Assembly (NCBI RefSeq): GCF_026262505.1
Contig: NC_067205.1
Coordinates: 23,841,585 to 23,905,584 of the forward strand
Direction of reading: 5' to 3'
Source: Trichomonas vaginalis G3
Lineage: Eukaryota; Parabasalia; Trichomonadida; Trichomonadidae
Length of the DNA: 64,000 bases
Part shown: positions 39,332 to 51,900 of the stretch, one piece after another
Position numbering within the stretch: position 1 is the first letter of the stretch
Layout of the letters: each line of letters opens with the position of its first letter
Notes under the pieces: generated by a model
What the model was told of the DNA's origin: nothing
Database searches by the model: none
What the model saw: the letters and a program-made list of their open reading frames with translations, nothing else
Program-made: the position numbers and the translations under genes

Positions 39332-40850
39332 TTAAATATTATTTAAATATAATGGAGTAATAAAATAAATCGGAATTTCTATTAATTTATTGTCAACTTC
39401 AACTAATGCATTACCGTTAATATATCTAACAAATTCAGCTATTGTGTCAAATCTTCGTCTTCTTTTTGTCATTGATTTATCAGTTTTTCCATAATCGAGA
39501 TGAATTAAAACTTTATTCCCTTGTTTAAAATTCATGAGCCCTGAATTAATTTGTTCACGTTTAACATCATTAACCTTTCCATTTGCTTTCTAATATATTC
39601 CCATTCTTTTGAAATATCATTTTTCATTTCCACTGGTTTCATGTTTATAGTTCTATGCCATGTATTATTGTAATAATATACTAACTGTTGTATGATGGAG
39701 TCATGATTTCCATCCCAGTATATCTGACCATTAACCCCTAACGCATCTCTAAGAGTTCTCATTACCACATCAACTATTTTATTATGAAACGTATATGGAG
39801 AGGATGAAAAGTAAAAATTAATTTGTGGGAAATAATGAGCCATAGCTGCCTGAAATCCTTTATCACCATCACCCCTATATTATCTACTCTTTCATGATCT
39901 AGTAAGTATTGAATAGCTCTTCTTGTTTCCTGTTCTGTTTTCCCTTTCACTGGAATGCAATATAAATATCTGGTGTTAATGTTAATGGCAAATAAATAAG
40001 TAACGTTTCCTTTTGAATATTCTAAATGATCGATTTCATATGAATATGGATATGGTGCAAATGAAGGGCGACTAAATTTTTCCTTTAACGGTTGAATTTT
40101 TGGGTCAGTTGGTTTATTTAATATTTTGAAATCCTTTTTAAAATCTTTTTGTTTCTTTAATGTTTGAAATGGATATAATAAAGTGAATGATGAAGGATTA
40201 ACTGAAGGAGGAGGTGGTTTTGGTGTTGCAAGTGGTTTAATTTTATCTGCTTTGATTTTGGATGATAAAGTTTTGGATTTCATTCCTTCCTTCATTAATT
40301 CTGGATGTATTCTATTCATTTGTTTTAAATATGCTGTATATAAAGGTTTAATATACTTTCCCGCTTCGAGTTTATGTTGAAGGATGAATTCCAAAAGTTG
40401 ATCTTCATTTAAAAGTCGGGCTGAATATGGTTTAACTAATGAATCATAAATTAAAGCTTGTGCATCATTTATGGTCTGAAGGACCTGGGCGTTTTGCACC
40501 TTTTGTTTTTGCTCCTTTTGCTTTTGCGGCTCAGGATTATATAATTTATATAATTCATCAATATCTTCTTCTGTTAATACTTTATTTTTAAAATCTTTCA
40601 ATTGTTTAAGTTGTGATTTAGTTTTTCCCTTTGAATATTCATTATTTTTAATTTTGTCTTTAATTTTAGAAATTATTTTATCATGATATTTCAAAATTTC
40701 ATTTTTATAATACGAATAATAATAATCCATATCATCACCCGTTATATTTTTATTATATTTTTGGAGATATGCTTTTAAATCATAATAATCAAGAAAATTT
40801 TGATTAAATACTAAATCATCAATTAAAATTTTTAAATCTGTGTTATCCAT
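39332..40850 (-). pseudogene. Polinton C integrase (broken)
   Basis: The long N-terminal ORF (39,774-40,850) ends in a catalytic-core-like segment (YEIDHLEYSKGNVTYLFAIN, then RYLYCIPVKGKT). Further segments to 39,332 resemble the end of the core (WHRTINMKPVEM) and the beta-barrel tail (GNKVLIHLDYGKT, VDNKLIEIPIYF) of Polinton integrases. The N-terminal half is helical and charged, longer than in family 1. The gene is broken, about two or three breaks. It lies on the minus strand next to the polymerase, the usual Polinton arrangement. Confidence 0.7.
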
Positions 40851-40950
40851 TTATAAAAAATAAAATAAATGTTTTAAGGGTGCCCACCTCTTTGAATCAT
40901 AGTACAAAACCATTATTAACGGTTCCTTTTGTCTCTTCTGTGGTATTTTA

Positions 40951-43900
40951 TTAAATAAATGGCATACAACATCCATTTTCACAACATACAGCCTTAGTGT
41001 GTGCTCCTGTTAATGCAGTCTTACCAATTGTTAAGCGAGTCATTGACCCGTTTTTAAGTTGTAAATTAATATTCTGACCATCAAATATCACTTTATCATT
41101 TATTATATCCAAATAATTTTTAGGTGTTAATTGTTTATTTTGTCGTAAACTAACTCCTTTCATTTTTTGTGCAATCTTTTTAAAATCACTTCCATCAATT
41201 GAACCGTTGAATGATGTATAACACTTGGGCATAAAGCAACCATGTTATCACCTTGTTTCTCAATTGCTAAACCCAATAACTTCTTCTCATGTGCTTTTTC
41301 TTCAGCTTTATTCTTTAATTTAGGTTTAAATTTCTCATTAAAACAAAAGAAATCAAAAGGTGCGAATTTGTAAATGTTTTTATCATAAAATTTTTTATCG
41401 GTAACAATTGCTTGAAATGCTTGAGTGTTAGGAAGATTTGGGTCGCCAGCAATAGCCCAATAAGATGAATCAGTATCACCTTCAATGAAATGAAAACGAA
41501 CATTCAATGCATTTATACATAAAATCATAAATGAAAACCAAATACCAGTATTTAGCATTATCTAAAGTGAAGAATGCCTCTTGTAAACATGTATCACATC
41601 TATAAAATCTATCTTTAAGCATCACTTGATACGTATCTTCACCTATTTCTCTTATGTTTTTAAACTTATTTGACATACATGCAACGCGTGCCTTCTGTGC
41701 ATTCATTATTTTATCTTTGCGTAATTTTGTGTATTCATTGCATCGTAACCATATGATCCATTAAGTGAAATCTTGCAAAATAAACTTTTTCCTTTATTTC
41801 CTTCTAATTCAGCCTTTTGTCTTTCATTCATAAATTCGTTCGCAAATTCATTAAAACAAGTGTTTTTAGTAAATGTTAAAATTGATTGAATGTCATCAAT
41901 GATAAAATGAAATCTGTCTATTAGATACCAAAGATAATAAGAAGAAAATGGTTGATATTGGTTGTGTGTTGATGCTAACTGAGTTAATTTTCTCTGTTTC
42001 TGGTCAACTGGTAGATTGTTTGATTTCATGTAATTATACATAAAACTGCCAATTGTTTTTTCATCTGTGATAATATCTAAGTTTCTTATTATCGGTAAAA
42101 AGTTTATGTAATCATTAATGTATTTTTCATCAATGTGACCCTTTACTTCAGCCACGAATAAAGTATTTTTCTTCTTAATTATTCCCAATGCTTTTGCTTT
42201 CTTTGTTGCTGTATCACAAATGATAACACCATTCAATCTTCCCGGCATATACATTTTATGGTCAGTATATTGAATGAAATCATGAGGATTAGATGAAAAT
42301 GATGAAGGATATAATGAATTAAAGTCAACACCAACGAAATGAGTCATAATGTTGGAAGTGTCCTCATTTGATACAGTTTTAGTTTCTGGATTATATGAAA
42401 GTTTATTAATGTGCGTGATTCCTTTAAGATTTACTCTATGTTGAACATTTGATAAACCACCAGTAATTCCATTACGGAGGATGTGATAAGCTTCAACTGA
42501 ATCTAGAGTCATTGGTAAATTATTTTTTAATGCATAATTTCTTAAATTGATTCTTAAACGTTGAACATCTTCATCTTTATTTGATTTTACGACATTGCAA
42601 TAACAACACATTAACTGACAATTTTCTTTGGTATGTGGTTTTTCATTATCGATTCTATCTAAGTTGGTTTATTAGCATATGTAAACGCTTTACCACACAT
42701 TTTGCATTTAGATGAAAGGATTAAATCGTGATAGTATTGATAGTCATCCATTGAAACATTGTTTTTAGTATCCCTTTCTGCTTTTTCATCTTGTTTCTTA
42801 TATGAATCAATTTTATATTTCCAATACTTTTTTGTTAATTCAAAACTTGATTCCACATTTTCTTCTTCTGGATATGTTTCGTTAGGATTGAAGTTCTTAT
42901 ATGCTAACGCGTAACGAATCATTGATGCATTGATGATAAAGAAAGATTATGAAGCATGTCAATTTTATAAACAAATGTTTCTTCAATAATTTTATCAATT
43001 GGGTCAATCATAATTTCAACGTCTTTATTGCAATAATGAATAAAATATTCTAATCTATTCTCAAAATTTTTAGCATCATTGAGATATATTTGATAATCTG
43101 AATCGGATATTGTTTCTTGAGTTAATGCTGAATAAAATGAATCTTGAGTGAATGGTTCCACTTTATATAATTCATCTTCGTAATTCTCCCATGTGATGAA
43201 TTGATAAGGGAAAAAGGATTTAACACGTGATTTATTGTTTCCGAAATCTTGAGTGAATTGGTCTAATGTTCCACCCGCTATATAATTTCTGATGTCAATA
43301 AATCTTAATTCATATGGACAGTTTGTTTTCTTTACAATGATTTGCTTAAATTGAGAAGAAGAACCCAGCATTGATTTTATTTTCCATTTTGCAGTGTTTA
43401 AATCACGAAGAATTAAATTTAAATCAAACTTTCCCGAATTAAAACCTATGATATTCACTTTATTGAATTCCTCATCTAGAAGTTCTTTAAATGCTTCCTT
43501 CTGTTTTTCATTTAATGTATGGGACAAAGTCCCCGCCGTTTGGTCCGTTTGCGGCTTCATTAATTCTTCATATTGTTCAATATTTGATTTAGCAACTAAT
43601 GAACAGGTTGAAAATAAAAACTCAATCCAATCAGAGATGAACGAATCACTTGATGTTAAGCAAAAATTCCTCGTATATGTTTTATCACGGTCTACGACCT
43701 CGCCGCTTCGGTCTGAAAGACCTTCAGGACTCAAAGAGTCCGTTTGCGGCTTTATTTTGACAGTTGATGATACCATAAATGGTTTTAAGTAAGCGTTCAA
43801 AGTTGCACACTCAGAAAGTTGTAATTCTTCTTTAGTCTCTAATGTTTCGAAGTCAAAAGTAATATAATATCTTGTTGGTTTATAATATTCCTGCAAATTG

Positions 43901-44485
43901 TGAGCTAATAGCCATTGATATATCTTCTGTTTCGTGATATGTGGTGCATATGGTTGTTGTGTGTTTTGCAATTGAACGTCTTGAATTAATCTTCCATTAT
44001 TTTCTTTACATTTCTCACAATGTTTTAAAAATCTTCTTTGGTTTTTCCTTTCTGGGTCATCACGGATAGAATATACTTCTTCTTTGCAAAAGGGGCAAAC
44101 TTTATATCCTGTGAGTGCTTCAACGTCTGTAATTCTGTCAGCGTGAAGTTTTCCACATGGACTCTGTGTTAATAAAATATTTACTGTTTCAAATTCTGGA
44201 TCTATCATTATTGATTCCACTAATGGAAAGTCTACCTTATTTATGTCTACGTCTTCTGGTTGAGGATCACAATAATAAAAATCAATATTAACGTTTAACA
44301 TTCTTGCTAACCTCTCACTTTCTGATGAAATGTAAACCTTCATATGCATCTATGGCTTCATTTAAATAACTTCTACGAGTTTTAGGATTAACACCATCAG
44401 GAATGTTATAGAAGCGTTTAAATAACCTTCTACCTTCTGCTCTAATTTGATTATCATTCATTTTAGCTGTTCCGTTTTTGTTCAT
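40951..44485 (-). pseudogene. protein-primed family B DNA polymerase (broken)
   Basis: ORFs across this interval carry the polymerase motifs in order: Exo I ITFDFETLE, Exo II IIGFNSGKFDLNL, motif A VDFNSLYPSS, motif B SLNGSYGYDA and motif C EGDTDSSY. This is the protein-primed polymerase of Polintons, which copies the element from its ends. The N-terminal part has paired CxxC groups (CPFCKEE, CEKC) that may bind zinc. The gene is broken in several places (about six). Two GC-rich hairpin modules are embedded in the exonuclease part. Confidence 0.9.
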
Positions 44486-44549
44486 TTATGTAAGAATAAA
44501 AAATTAAAAAATAAATAAAAATAAAGTTTATTTTTTTTAAAGTCCAGGG

Positions 44550-45656
44550 CTAAAGTCCATAAAATGAATTAAGAACACATAAATTTTTATCATCTGCGAC
44601 GTGACGAATACATTTTAATTTACTCAAGAATGCGTACCCTGATACATTAAATCTAATTCCTGTCTTATTTAATTTCACAACTTTGAAAAGGAATGTATGA
44701 ATAGCTATAAAATGATGAGATGATGTTTTATGGGTTGCTTCCATTTTTTCTGAAATAAATGAATAAATATAATGTTTATAAGTTTTCATATCTTTTATGT
44801 TCTTAATAACGAATGGTATAGACTTTTCAACTTCGTCTTCCTTCGGTGCTGTTCTTTCATATGAAACATTATTGGTATCTTCAATAATGAAACCACAATC
44901 GCATAAAATTTTATATGTACCAATTGTTTCTTTTGATATTTTATCTAACAAATCAAAAACTTTATCAACACCTGTACATTTATTTAAATAATAATTTGTG
45001 TAAATATCATGGTCTTCTTTCTTAATCGTATTTGTTGCATATGTTACATTTTTCAGTGCTTTTTTGAATTTTTCAGAATCAAGAGGAGGTGAAAGTAATA
45101 TACATGGATAATCTCCATCGTCAATAAATTGTAACTTATGTTTATGAATAAATTTTGTGCCTTCTTCTGAAAGTGTTTCATCTATTTCACCATCTAATAA
45201 ATTTTTAGTAGATTCCAAAAAGTAATTTTTATATCTTTCTTCATGAGATTTTTGAACTTCTGATTCTGAAGCTGGGATATTCATTAAACCCTCTACTTCA
45301 TTCTCATTATATTTTTCAACTTCTCTTAATTCCTTAATTTTTTCATCTATTTCATCTCTTATTTTTTCCAGTCTTTCAATTTCATCATATTCATCATCTT
45401 TAATCCGTTCTTCATAATATTCAGGGAAAACATCAGGTTCTTTAGGTTTTTCTTCTTCAGATGTGGGATATAAAAAATTTATAACATCATCTTTATTCAT
45501 TTTTCCATCATAATCTAAATCATTTAATAACTCCGCGAATTTTTGACAATTTCTTAAATAATATTTATTAACTTCATAACTCGCCTCCTCTAATATATCC
45601 TTTATTTCCTCGTTTGTGAATCCCAATTTTTTAACGTCGTTAGTCTTGACACTCAT
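44550..45656 (-). CDS. unknown terminal gene of Polinton C, 368 aa
   Basis: An intact ORF starting MSVKTNDVKKLGFTNEEIKD. The N-terminal part is acidic and helical, with an EF-hand-like phrase (DLDYDGKMNKDDV) and a coiled coil. The C-terminal 200 residues look folded, with CDCGFII and HKTSSHHFIAIH. The start codon lies within the right TIR, so it shares its promoter sequence with the gene at 30,157. Its place beside the polymerase could suit a terminal-protein or replication partner, but that is a guess. Confidence 0.55.
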   Translation of the reverse strand: MSVKTNDVKKLGFTNEEIKDILEEASYEVNKYYLRNCQKFAELLNDLDYDGKMNKDDVINFLYPTSEEEKPKEPDVFPEYYEERIKDDEYDEIERLEKIRDEIDEKIKELREVEKYNENEVEGLMNIPASESEVQKSHEERYKNYFLESTKNLLDGEIDETLSEEGTKFIHKHKLQFIDDGDYPCILLSPPLDSEKFKKALKNVTYATNTIKKEDHDIYTNYYLNKCTGVDKVFDLLDKISKETIGTYKILCDCGFIIEDTNNVSYERTAPKEDEVEKSIPFVIKNIKDMKTYKHYIYSFISEKMEATHKTSSHHFIAIHTFLFKVVKLNKTGIRFNVSGYAFLSKLKCIRHVADDKNLCVLNSFYGL

Positions 45657-45950
45657 TTTCTTACGAATTAAAAAAATAAATTATTCAAAAAATGTAAGAC
45701 ATGAATTTTTAAAGTTTATTTTTTTATTTTTTTTATTTTTTTTTATTTCATTATGTATGGGTTTAGTGAAAATTTCTTACGATTCTGAAAATTTTTAAAT
45801 CTTGATTTATTCAAAAACGTAAGAATAAAAACCGTAAAAATCATACATTTTTTACTTCATATGTAAAAAAAAATGATACAAAATCGCTCAAAAATGTATG
45901 AATTCTTACGTTTACAAAAAAAGTCACAAAACCCTTCAACATATACTACT
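45651..45950. repeat. right TIR of Polinton C
   Basis: A 300-bp arm inverse to 29,863-30,162, differing by about one base. It includes the start codon of the minus-strand gene at 45,656 and its entire leader, with the CGTAAGAA words. Confidence 0.95.
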
Positions 45951-45956
45951 TTTAAT
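45951..45956 (+). repeat. right target site duplication of Polinton C
   Basis: TTTAAT, identical to 29,857-29,862. Confidence 0.9.
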
Positions 45957-48900
45957 TCATAAATCAACAAAATAAAAAACAAATAAATATTAAATTTCTG
46001 AATCATAACTAATTTGAATTCATCTATTTCGTGTGGTTCTACTTCTGGTGTTTCTGAATCATATTCAACATTGTTCTTGTGTCTCATATACAAAGCAAAA
46101 CAAACAATTCCAATGACAACTAACAAGAAGAAACAAGCAATTCCAACAAACATAAATGTATATTTCTTTTGACTTGATTTTTCAGCTGATTCAGAATTAG
46201 CATTATCCGAATTTCGTGTTTCAACTATTGATTGACCATCCTCAATTTTGATTGTTCTTGCTGGTGTTTGTATTGGTGATTTGTCTGGTGTAATAAATGG
46301 AGTATATTCAGATGTTGAAATTGGAGATTTCTTTGGTGTCATTGGAATTGTTTCTACAGGTGTCAACAAAGGAGTTATAGAAAGCGTATCATAAGGTGTC
46401 TCTACAAATGTCTTAAAAGGAGACATATGTATTGTAGCTATTGGTGTCTCTTTGGAAGTATATTCTAATGTAGAATAAGGAGTAACATCAAATGTAACAA
46501 AAGGAGTCATTGGAATTGTTTCATAAGGAGTTTCCATGTCTGTATATCTGATTGTTTCATAAACAGTTTCAAAAGGTGTAGGCATGAAAGTAGGAGAAGG
46601 AAAAGGTATTGGAGGAGGCAATCTAATAATATACAAAGTTATATAAAATGTTACTTCAACATTTTCAAATCTTGTTAATGAAAAATATTATGTTCCTTCT
46701 GAAGATCTAAACATATTTGTAAATGCTGCTTGATATTGTTGTAAAGGAGTTACAGCTCTTGCGTAATTGTTAAGAGAACTAGTTTTATCCATTGAAAATG
46801 TCAATGATGTATAAAGATTTCCGGATCTTCTGTTTGTAAAAATAATATTAAATTCACAAAATTCAGGGATATCAAAATAAAGATAAGTATTTTCATTTGG
46901 TTTTGCAGTTATTGTTGTTGTTTGAACTTGTCCCCAATTCCATGCAAACTCAAATTCTATTCTCGAACTATAAGTGTTCTCTGCTAAATGTGTAATTGGA
47001 ATCTGACAATATGTACCTCTCAAATTTTTAGGACATTGACAAAAACCGTTTTCATCATGCTCATAACCGCTGCAATTACCAGGAACATTTGTTTTACTTA
47101 TTTCAAGTAATTCTAAAGGATTTGTTGTGGTGTCAGATGTGTCAAAACCGCCCAAAATTGAGAGAGCAAATTCAATTTGTTCTGGATAATCATAATTCAC
47201 GAAATTATTAGAATAAACATGAATAGTTATATTCTGTGGATCAACATCATACAACAAAACTTTTTCATTCACTGACAATTCTTCTTGATATTTGTTATAA
47301 AAGTTTCCTGTAAAAACTGATCCATTTTCTAAAACAACAACAAGATTCAAGTCAACATTCAATGAAACATAACCATTCGGTTCAATATCATAAGGAATAT
47401 CATTATAACTCATTGTTACAGCTAATTTGGATTTCTTCGTCAATGTCAAATTATAAACTTTATGATCCTTTTTGGCAATTTTTTGTTTATCTAAAAATCT
47501 GACACCAAAATCAGAAAAACCTAAACCTTCTGTTATATTTGGAACACCATAGCCGCTTTTCACATTCCATATATCATTAGTCAATGGTTTTGCGCAGTTA
47601 ATCAATATAGACTTAATCAAATACGATGTCGGCGAAATCGAGTTATCCAAAGTTTTTTGAAAAGTTGGATAAAAACCTTCAACAAAAAATTGTCTGATCA
47701 AAGAAATCAAACCACTACATAATGCAACGGAAACAGATGTTCCTGACATTTTCGTTAATGAATTATAATCTAAACTTTCCGATCCTTTCTTAGCAGAAAT
47801 TATTTCTTCACCTGGTAATAAAATATCTGGTTTTTTAGTTCCAATAACTGTCAATCCAGGAGCACTGAAACTTGCAACATTTAATGTGGAATTATCTATA
47901 GTAAATGAAAGATTAATCTCCGTTAAATTTTTTAATGATTCAAAGTCACTTTGATTGTCGACGATTAAAACGGTTTTGTCGGTTATTGATTGACAACTTT
48001 GATTATTATAAATGACTATTTGAGAAACAGTTGTTTCAAGGCATTCATCACTTATTCTTGCTCCATTTTCGTTTTCTTCAGTAGACAAAGGAATTTTTTC
48101 TAAACTTTTTCTGTATTTTACAATTGAATAGTTTACGTCCAAAATTTTTGCCAAAATTTGATTATTTATAAAAATTGTTGATTGTGATTCGATTTTAGCT
48201 GAATTCAGTTGTGAAAGTGATCCAACAGTTAGTACATTATTTGCATCAGAAGGTGTGACAACAATTGATTCTTCTCCTGCAGGAAAAACGATGTTTATTT
48301 CTGGATTTTCATAACAAATTTTGTTTAAATATGAAGAATTATCGAAATCAACACAATCGAAAACCCAGCTGTTTGAAAATATATGAGAGTCTATTTCTTT
48401 CATTGTTTGGATGATTTCGCTGAAATTTTCTGTTGAATTATATAAATTCATTTCTACAACGTGGGGTTTTGAGTTATAAGCAATACATTTGTAAAGATCA
48501 TTGATACCACTATGATCGTATGGATTTCCTGAGATTAAACCGGCCATAAATGTTCCGTGAATTTGATCAGAATTTTCGTTCGAGTAATTATCGTATCTGA
48601 TGATTTTTCGATGGTTATTATTAGTTACTCCTACTTCAACTGTTTGTTGCTGATCATAGAAGTAAGAATGATGTAAATCAACGCCATTATCTTGTATTGT
48701 AATAATTTGATTGAAACCATCAATGCCGAGATCGGACAATACACGAGGGACTTCAAAATAACCATTGTAATCAGAGAGATAATCCTTTCCGCTCTCAATA
48801 TATCCAACAGCATATCTGGCTTGAAGTTTTGCTTGTTTTGAAGATTGGATTTCACGTACAATGCTTTGATTTATGATGCTGTCTATTTCATTTTGCGTAA

Positions 48901-49216
48901 GACTGTTGCATTCAAAATATTCAAATTTAATTTTTTGACATTTTGCATTTGGTTGCCATGTATCATCTGCTATTACTGTAAATTTATTATTTTTGTTTGA
49001 GTTTAAGAAATTTAAAGTTTTCTTTGGATATCTCGTAAATTTCAATGGAAACTCTTGTTTTAAAGCTGTTATTTGTTCATCTGAAATGTATGATAAGTAC
49101 TTGCTCGGTGTAATATAATGCTCTTTTCTAAAGATTGAGGAAAATTTTGTTTGTAGAGAATTTGATACTGGATTAAAATCTTTTGTTTCGGCATAGTACC
49201 ATCCACCAGTTAGCTC
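45957..49216 (-). pseudogene. membrane-anchored subtilisin-like serine protease (decayed host gene)
   Basis: An S8 protease core with Asp in QDNGVDLHHSY, His in HGTFMAGLISG and Ser in GTSVSVALCSG. It is followed by a beta-rich domain and an EGF-like Cys group (CSGYEHDENGFCQCPKN). The frame is open from 49,216 but has no ATG before the active-site His, so the signal peptide and start are missing. A single in-frame TAA (46,688-46,690) separates the protease from a Thr/Pro-rich stalk (repeats like TPFETVYETI), one membrane span (FMFVGIACFFLLVVIGIVCF) and an acidic tail. Together they would be one cell-surface protease. Polinton C sits just past its 3' end. Confidence 0.8.
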
Positions 49217-49745
49217 TTAATTCCTCCCAGTGAGAATGCTAGTCAACGCCGAGAGGAACATTAAAGATTTATAACAAATGATTTTCAAATGTTTACAAAA
49301 GTCTTAAATTTAACATTTTCTAAAATCATATTAACATATTAGTATTGAATAAATATTGTTTTACACTTAACCACTTATTTGAAAAGTTTAAATTTTTTTC
49401 TTATTTAAACATATCAATTAAATCTTCTATATAGTACAATTTTGCGTTTTGCTACTTTTCAAAGTACATTCAAAAAATCAACAAATTTCTCTCGATTTCC
49501 ATTTTTTAAATAGATGTATTTCTCGTTATTGATAGTTGCTATTATGATTATGCTTGGTTTTTATTCTCCATAACCATCCCAAGTGATTAATTCTATGATA
49601 TTTTAATATCATTACTAAAGCAGCCAGAATCTATAAGAATTGGACATACTGAACAGATATTTGCTAAATAAATCAAGACAGAAAGGTGATAAAAAGAGAT
49701 TTTATAAAAAAAAAATTTATTCAAAACAATAGAATAGAATTAATA
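49217..49745. other. intergenic stretch upstream of the subtilisin remnant
   Basis: AT-rich, with no ORF of note. It should have held the missing 5' end of the protease gene, but I could not recognise a signal peptide in any frame. No repeat or RNA gene was seen. Confidence 0.5.
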
Positions 49746-50906
49746 TTATCGATTATAAGGAAGTGTTTCTTTGGAGCACAAATACATTAGTTTTTTGAAA
49801 TACATTCTAATTAATGCTCTGATTTTCTTTGAATGAACAAAAGCGAAATAAAATACCAAAGCAGCAATAATATAAATACCATAATTAATATGGTAATTGT
49901 TTGTATTAATATCAGGTGAATTTGGAGTCATTGAAGGGCTAATTGTTTGTTTTGGAGTTCTATTCAGTGATAGAGAGGGAGATGGTGTTTGTTTTGGTAT
50001 ATAGAAACCAAATTTGTCCGCTATTGACAAAAATCCATCAACATTTTCTAAAATTGTTGATTTATTAGATTCTGATTCATATAAAACAGCAGCAGGAAGT
50101 TTCCCTTCAGCTAAATTGAATAATTTGAGGACTTGATCGGTTCCAAATGCAGAAGAATGGAACATTCTGCATTGAGGAGACAAAAGTGGGTAGTATTTGT
50201 TAAACTCTGTGTAATCCGTGGATGTTGAGATATAAATCAATATCTTGGGTCCTAATTTCTTTATTTTTTCTAAGGTAATGTTAAATTCTGTAAAATTATT
50301 GCTTTCAACGAAATTTCTAATGGAATCAACTGTGTAGTTTTCGGTTAAATAAATTATATTATCGAAATCTGTCTGAAAACTTATGTTTTCTGGTTTTGTA
50401 CGATTAATATAAAAATTATATTTTGAAACGTCAAGATTTCTGATTGCAAATCGGACTTTATTCAATAAATTGTATGAATATGGTGGATAATTAAAGAGGA
50501 ATGAAGGTATTTTGCGAATTCCTTCGTTTTGATATTCAATTAAAGGATTGAAAACGTATTTTTCATAAATTGTAAAGCCATGGTTGAAAAGATAATCTAT
50601 ATCATTCTTCATATGATCCGGAACTTTTGTTCCATTGTAAGTCGTGATATAAGTTGGATAAGCGTTGACTGAAAATTCAGAGCATTTTTCATGATATTTC
50701 TCGCAATTGAAGTCATAAAATCCAATTTTAGTGTCATTTTCGAAATATTCTGATACTTTGAGGAATTTTGGATGTTGTTCTTGACAATGATGACACCATG
50801 GAGAAAAAAACATGCCAAGGTGTGGAATATCAGTGTGTTTATTTAAATACTCTGTAATGTTTGATTCATTTAAATAAACACGAAAGCCAAGAGTAAACAA
50901 AATCAT
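49746..50906 (-). CDS. membrane-anchored thioredoxin-fold (PDI-like) protein
   Basis: 386 residues. The N-terminus is a short hydrophobic leader followed by a thioredoxin domain with the active site SPWCHHCQEQHP (Cys38 and Cys41) and the cis-Pro phrase VNAYPTYITTYNG. The rest is a second, less conserved thioredoxin-like region with many N-glycosylation sites. A Pro/Ser/Thr-rich linker, one membrane span (YGIYIIAALVFYFAFVH) and a basic cytoplasmic end follow. It would form or exchange disulfides in the secretory pathway, where the Cys-rich surface proteins encoded nearby are folded. It is intact and starts at an ATG. Confidence 0.85.
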   Translation of the reverse strand: MILFTLGFRVYLNESNITEYLNKHTDIPHLGMFFSPWCHHCQEQHPKFLKVSEYFENDTKIGFYDFNCEKYHEKCSEFSVNAYPTYITTYNGTKVPDHMKNDIDYLFNHGFTIYEKYVFNPLIEYQNEGIRKIPSFLFNYPPYSYNLLNKVRFAIRNLDVSKYNFYINRTKPENISFQTDFDNIIYLTENYTVDSIRNFVESNNFTEFNITLEKIKKLGPKILIYISTSTDYTEFNKYYPLLSPQCRMFHSSAFGTDQVLKLFNLAEGKLPAAVLYESESNKSTILENVDGFLSIADKFGFYIPKQTPSPSLSLNRTPKQTISPSMTPNSPDINTNNYHINYGIYIIAALVFYFAFVHSKKIRALIRMYFKKLMYLCSKETLPYNR

Positions 50907-51240
50907 TGTTCAATTTTACTTAGGGGTGATCACATGAAATCCCCTGCAATAAAAATAGTCGCCAATTTCTTTTGAGAAAGAATGATTTGACTTAAAGATC
51001 CAAACTAATACGTCAGATCTAATATAACTGTTAGCATGAACATTATATCTTTAAATTTTGAATGGGGAAATCTGATTTTTTGATAACTCAGAAATTTTAA
51101 ATGGAAACTATGATGTATACATAAATCAGAAAATTGGATTCATTATATGATATCAAATATATAATATATACATTTTAACTTAATATTTTACCTTTCTCAA
51201 ACTCTTGCTTAACAATTAAATTAGTAAATAAAAATTTTTC
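50907..51240. promoter_or_regulatory. intergenic region between divergent host genes
   Basis: 334 bases between the PDI-like gene (minus) and the Gly-rich surface gene (plus), so both promoters should lie here. A TTTCATGA word abuts the surface gene start. No repeat was seen. Confidence 0.35.
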
Positions 51241-51892
51241 ATGACTGATATTTATCCTTATAGAGGATATAGTGAGAGTGTAAGTTTAGGAAAAGGAACA
51301 TATCTGTTTGAATGTTATGGAGCAGAAGGTGGAAATAATGATAAAGTTCTTGGTGGGAAAGGATCATATATCTCAGGTGTTCTATATAATGATGAAAATA
51401 ATAAAGAATTGACTATTTCTGTTGGAGGTCAGGGTTCTGAATTTGTAAAAAATACTGCAAATTCAAATTTAGGCGGTTTTCCAGATGGAGGATCTAGTGG
51501 AAGAAACAATGTTAAAGTAAATGAAGGTGGTAGTGCTGGAGGTGGTGGATCTAGCTCTATCTATATGGATAACATACCAATCATTGTTGCAGCAGGTGGA
51601 TCAGGTGCTGCAGGCAACTGCCCAGGAGCTCCAGGAGGAAATCTTAATAATGCATATAATTATTCTAAATATAATGTCTTAACAAATGTTATCATTCCTT
51701 CTGATTCCCAATGTGATATAAGTGTTAAAACATATTATAGCCAAATTCCACCAAGCGGGTATGGAGGTGGATATCCATGCGGAATAAAAGCAAAACAATC
51801 ATATATTTCATTGTCTTATGGTGCTGTTTCAACAAGTGGAATGTCATACATTTATATAGATAAAATTAGACTTGTTTCTATGAATGATGGAA

Positions 51893-51900
51893 CTACACCA
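51893..51900 (+). repeat. left target site duplication of the hAT-like element
   Basis: CTACACCA, repeated at 54,367-54,374. An 8-base duplication is typical of hAT transposons. Confidence 0.9.

Larger units (their letters stand above)
29863..45950 (+). mobile_element. Polinton/Maverick C (family 2), complete element
   Basis: A 16,088-bp element with 300-bp TIRs starting AGTAGTATATG, flanked by the 6-base duplication TTTAAT. Plus-strand genes lie to the left (unknown protein, amphipathic peptide, capsid, packaging ATPase, two conserved proteins, candidate minor capsid, fibre). Minus-strand genes lie to the right (integrase, protein-primed family B DNA polymerase, unknown terminal gene). The termini look whole, but the element is broken in several genes (about ten breaks by eye). 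The two TIR arms differ by about one base, so insertion was recent. It sits between convergent host genes. Confidence 0.95.

Noticed and set aside
43394-43792. 132-codon plus-strand ORF inside the polymerase
   Set aside because: It is antisense to the exonuclease part of the polymerase and has no own features.
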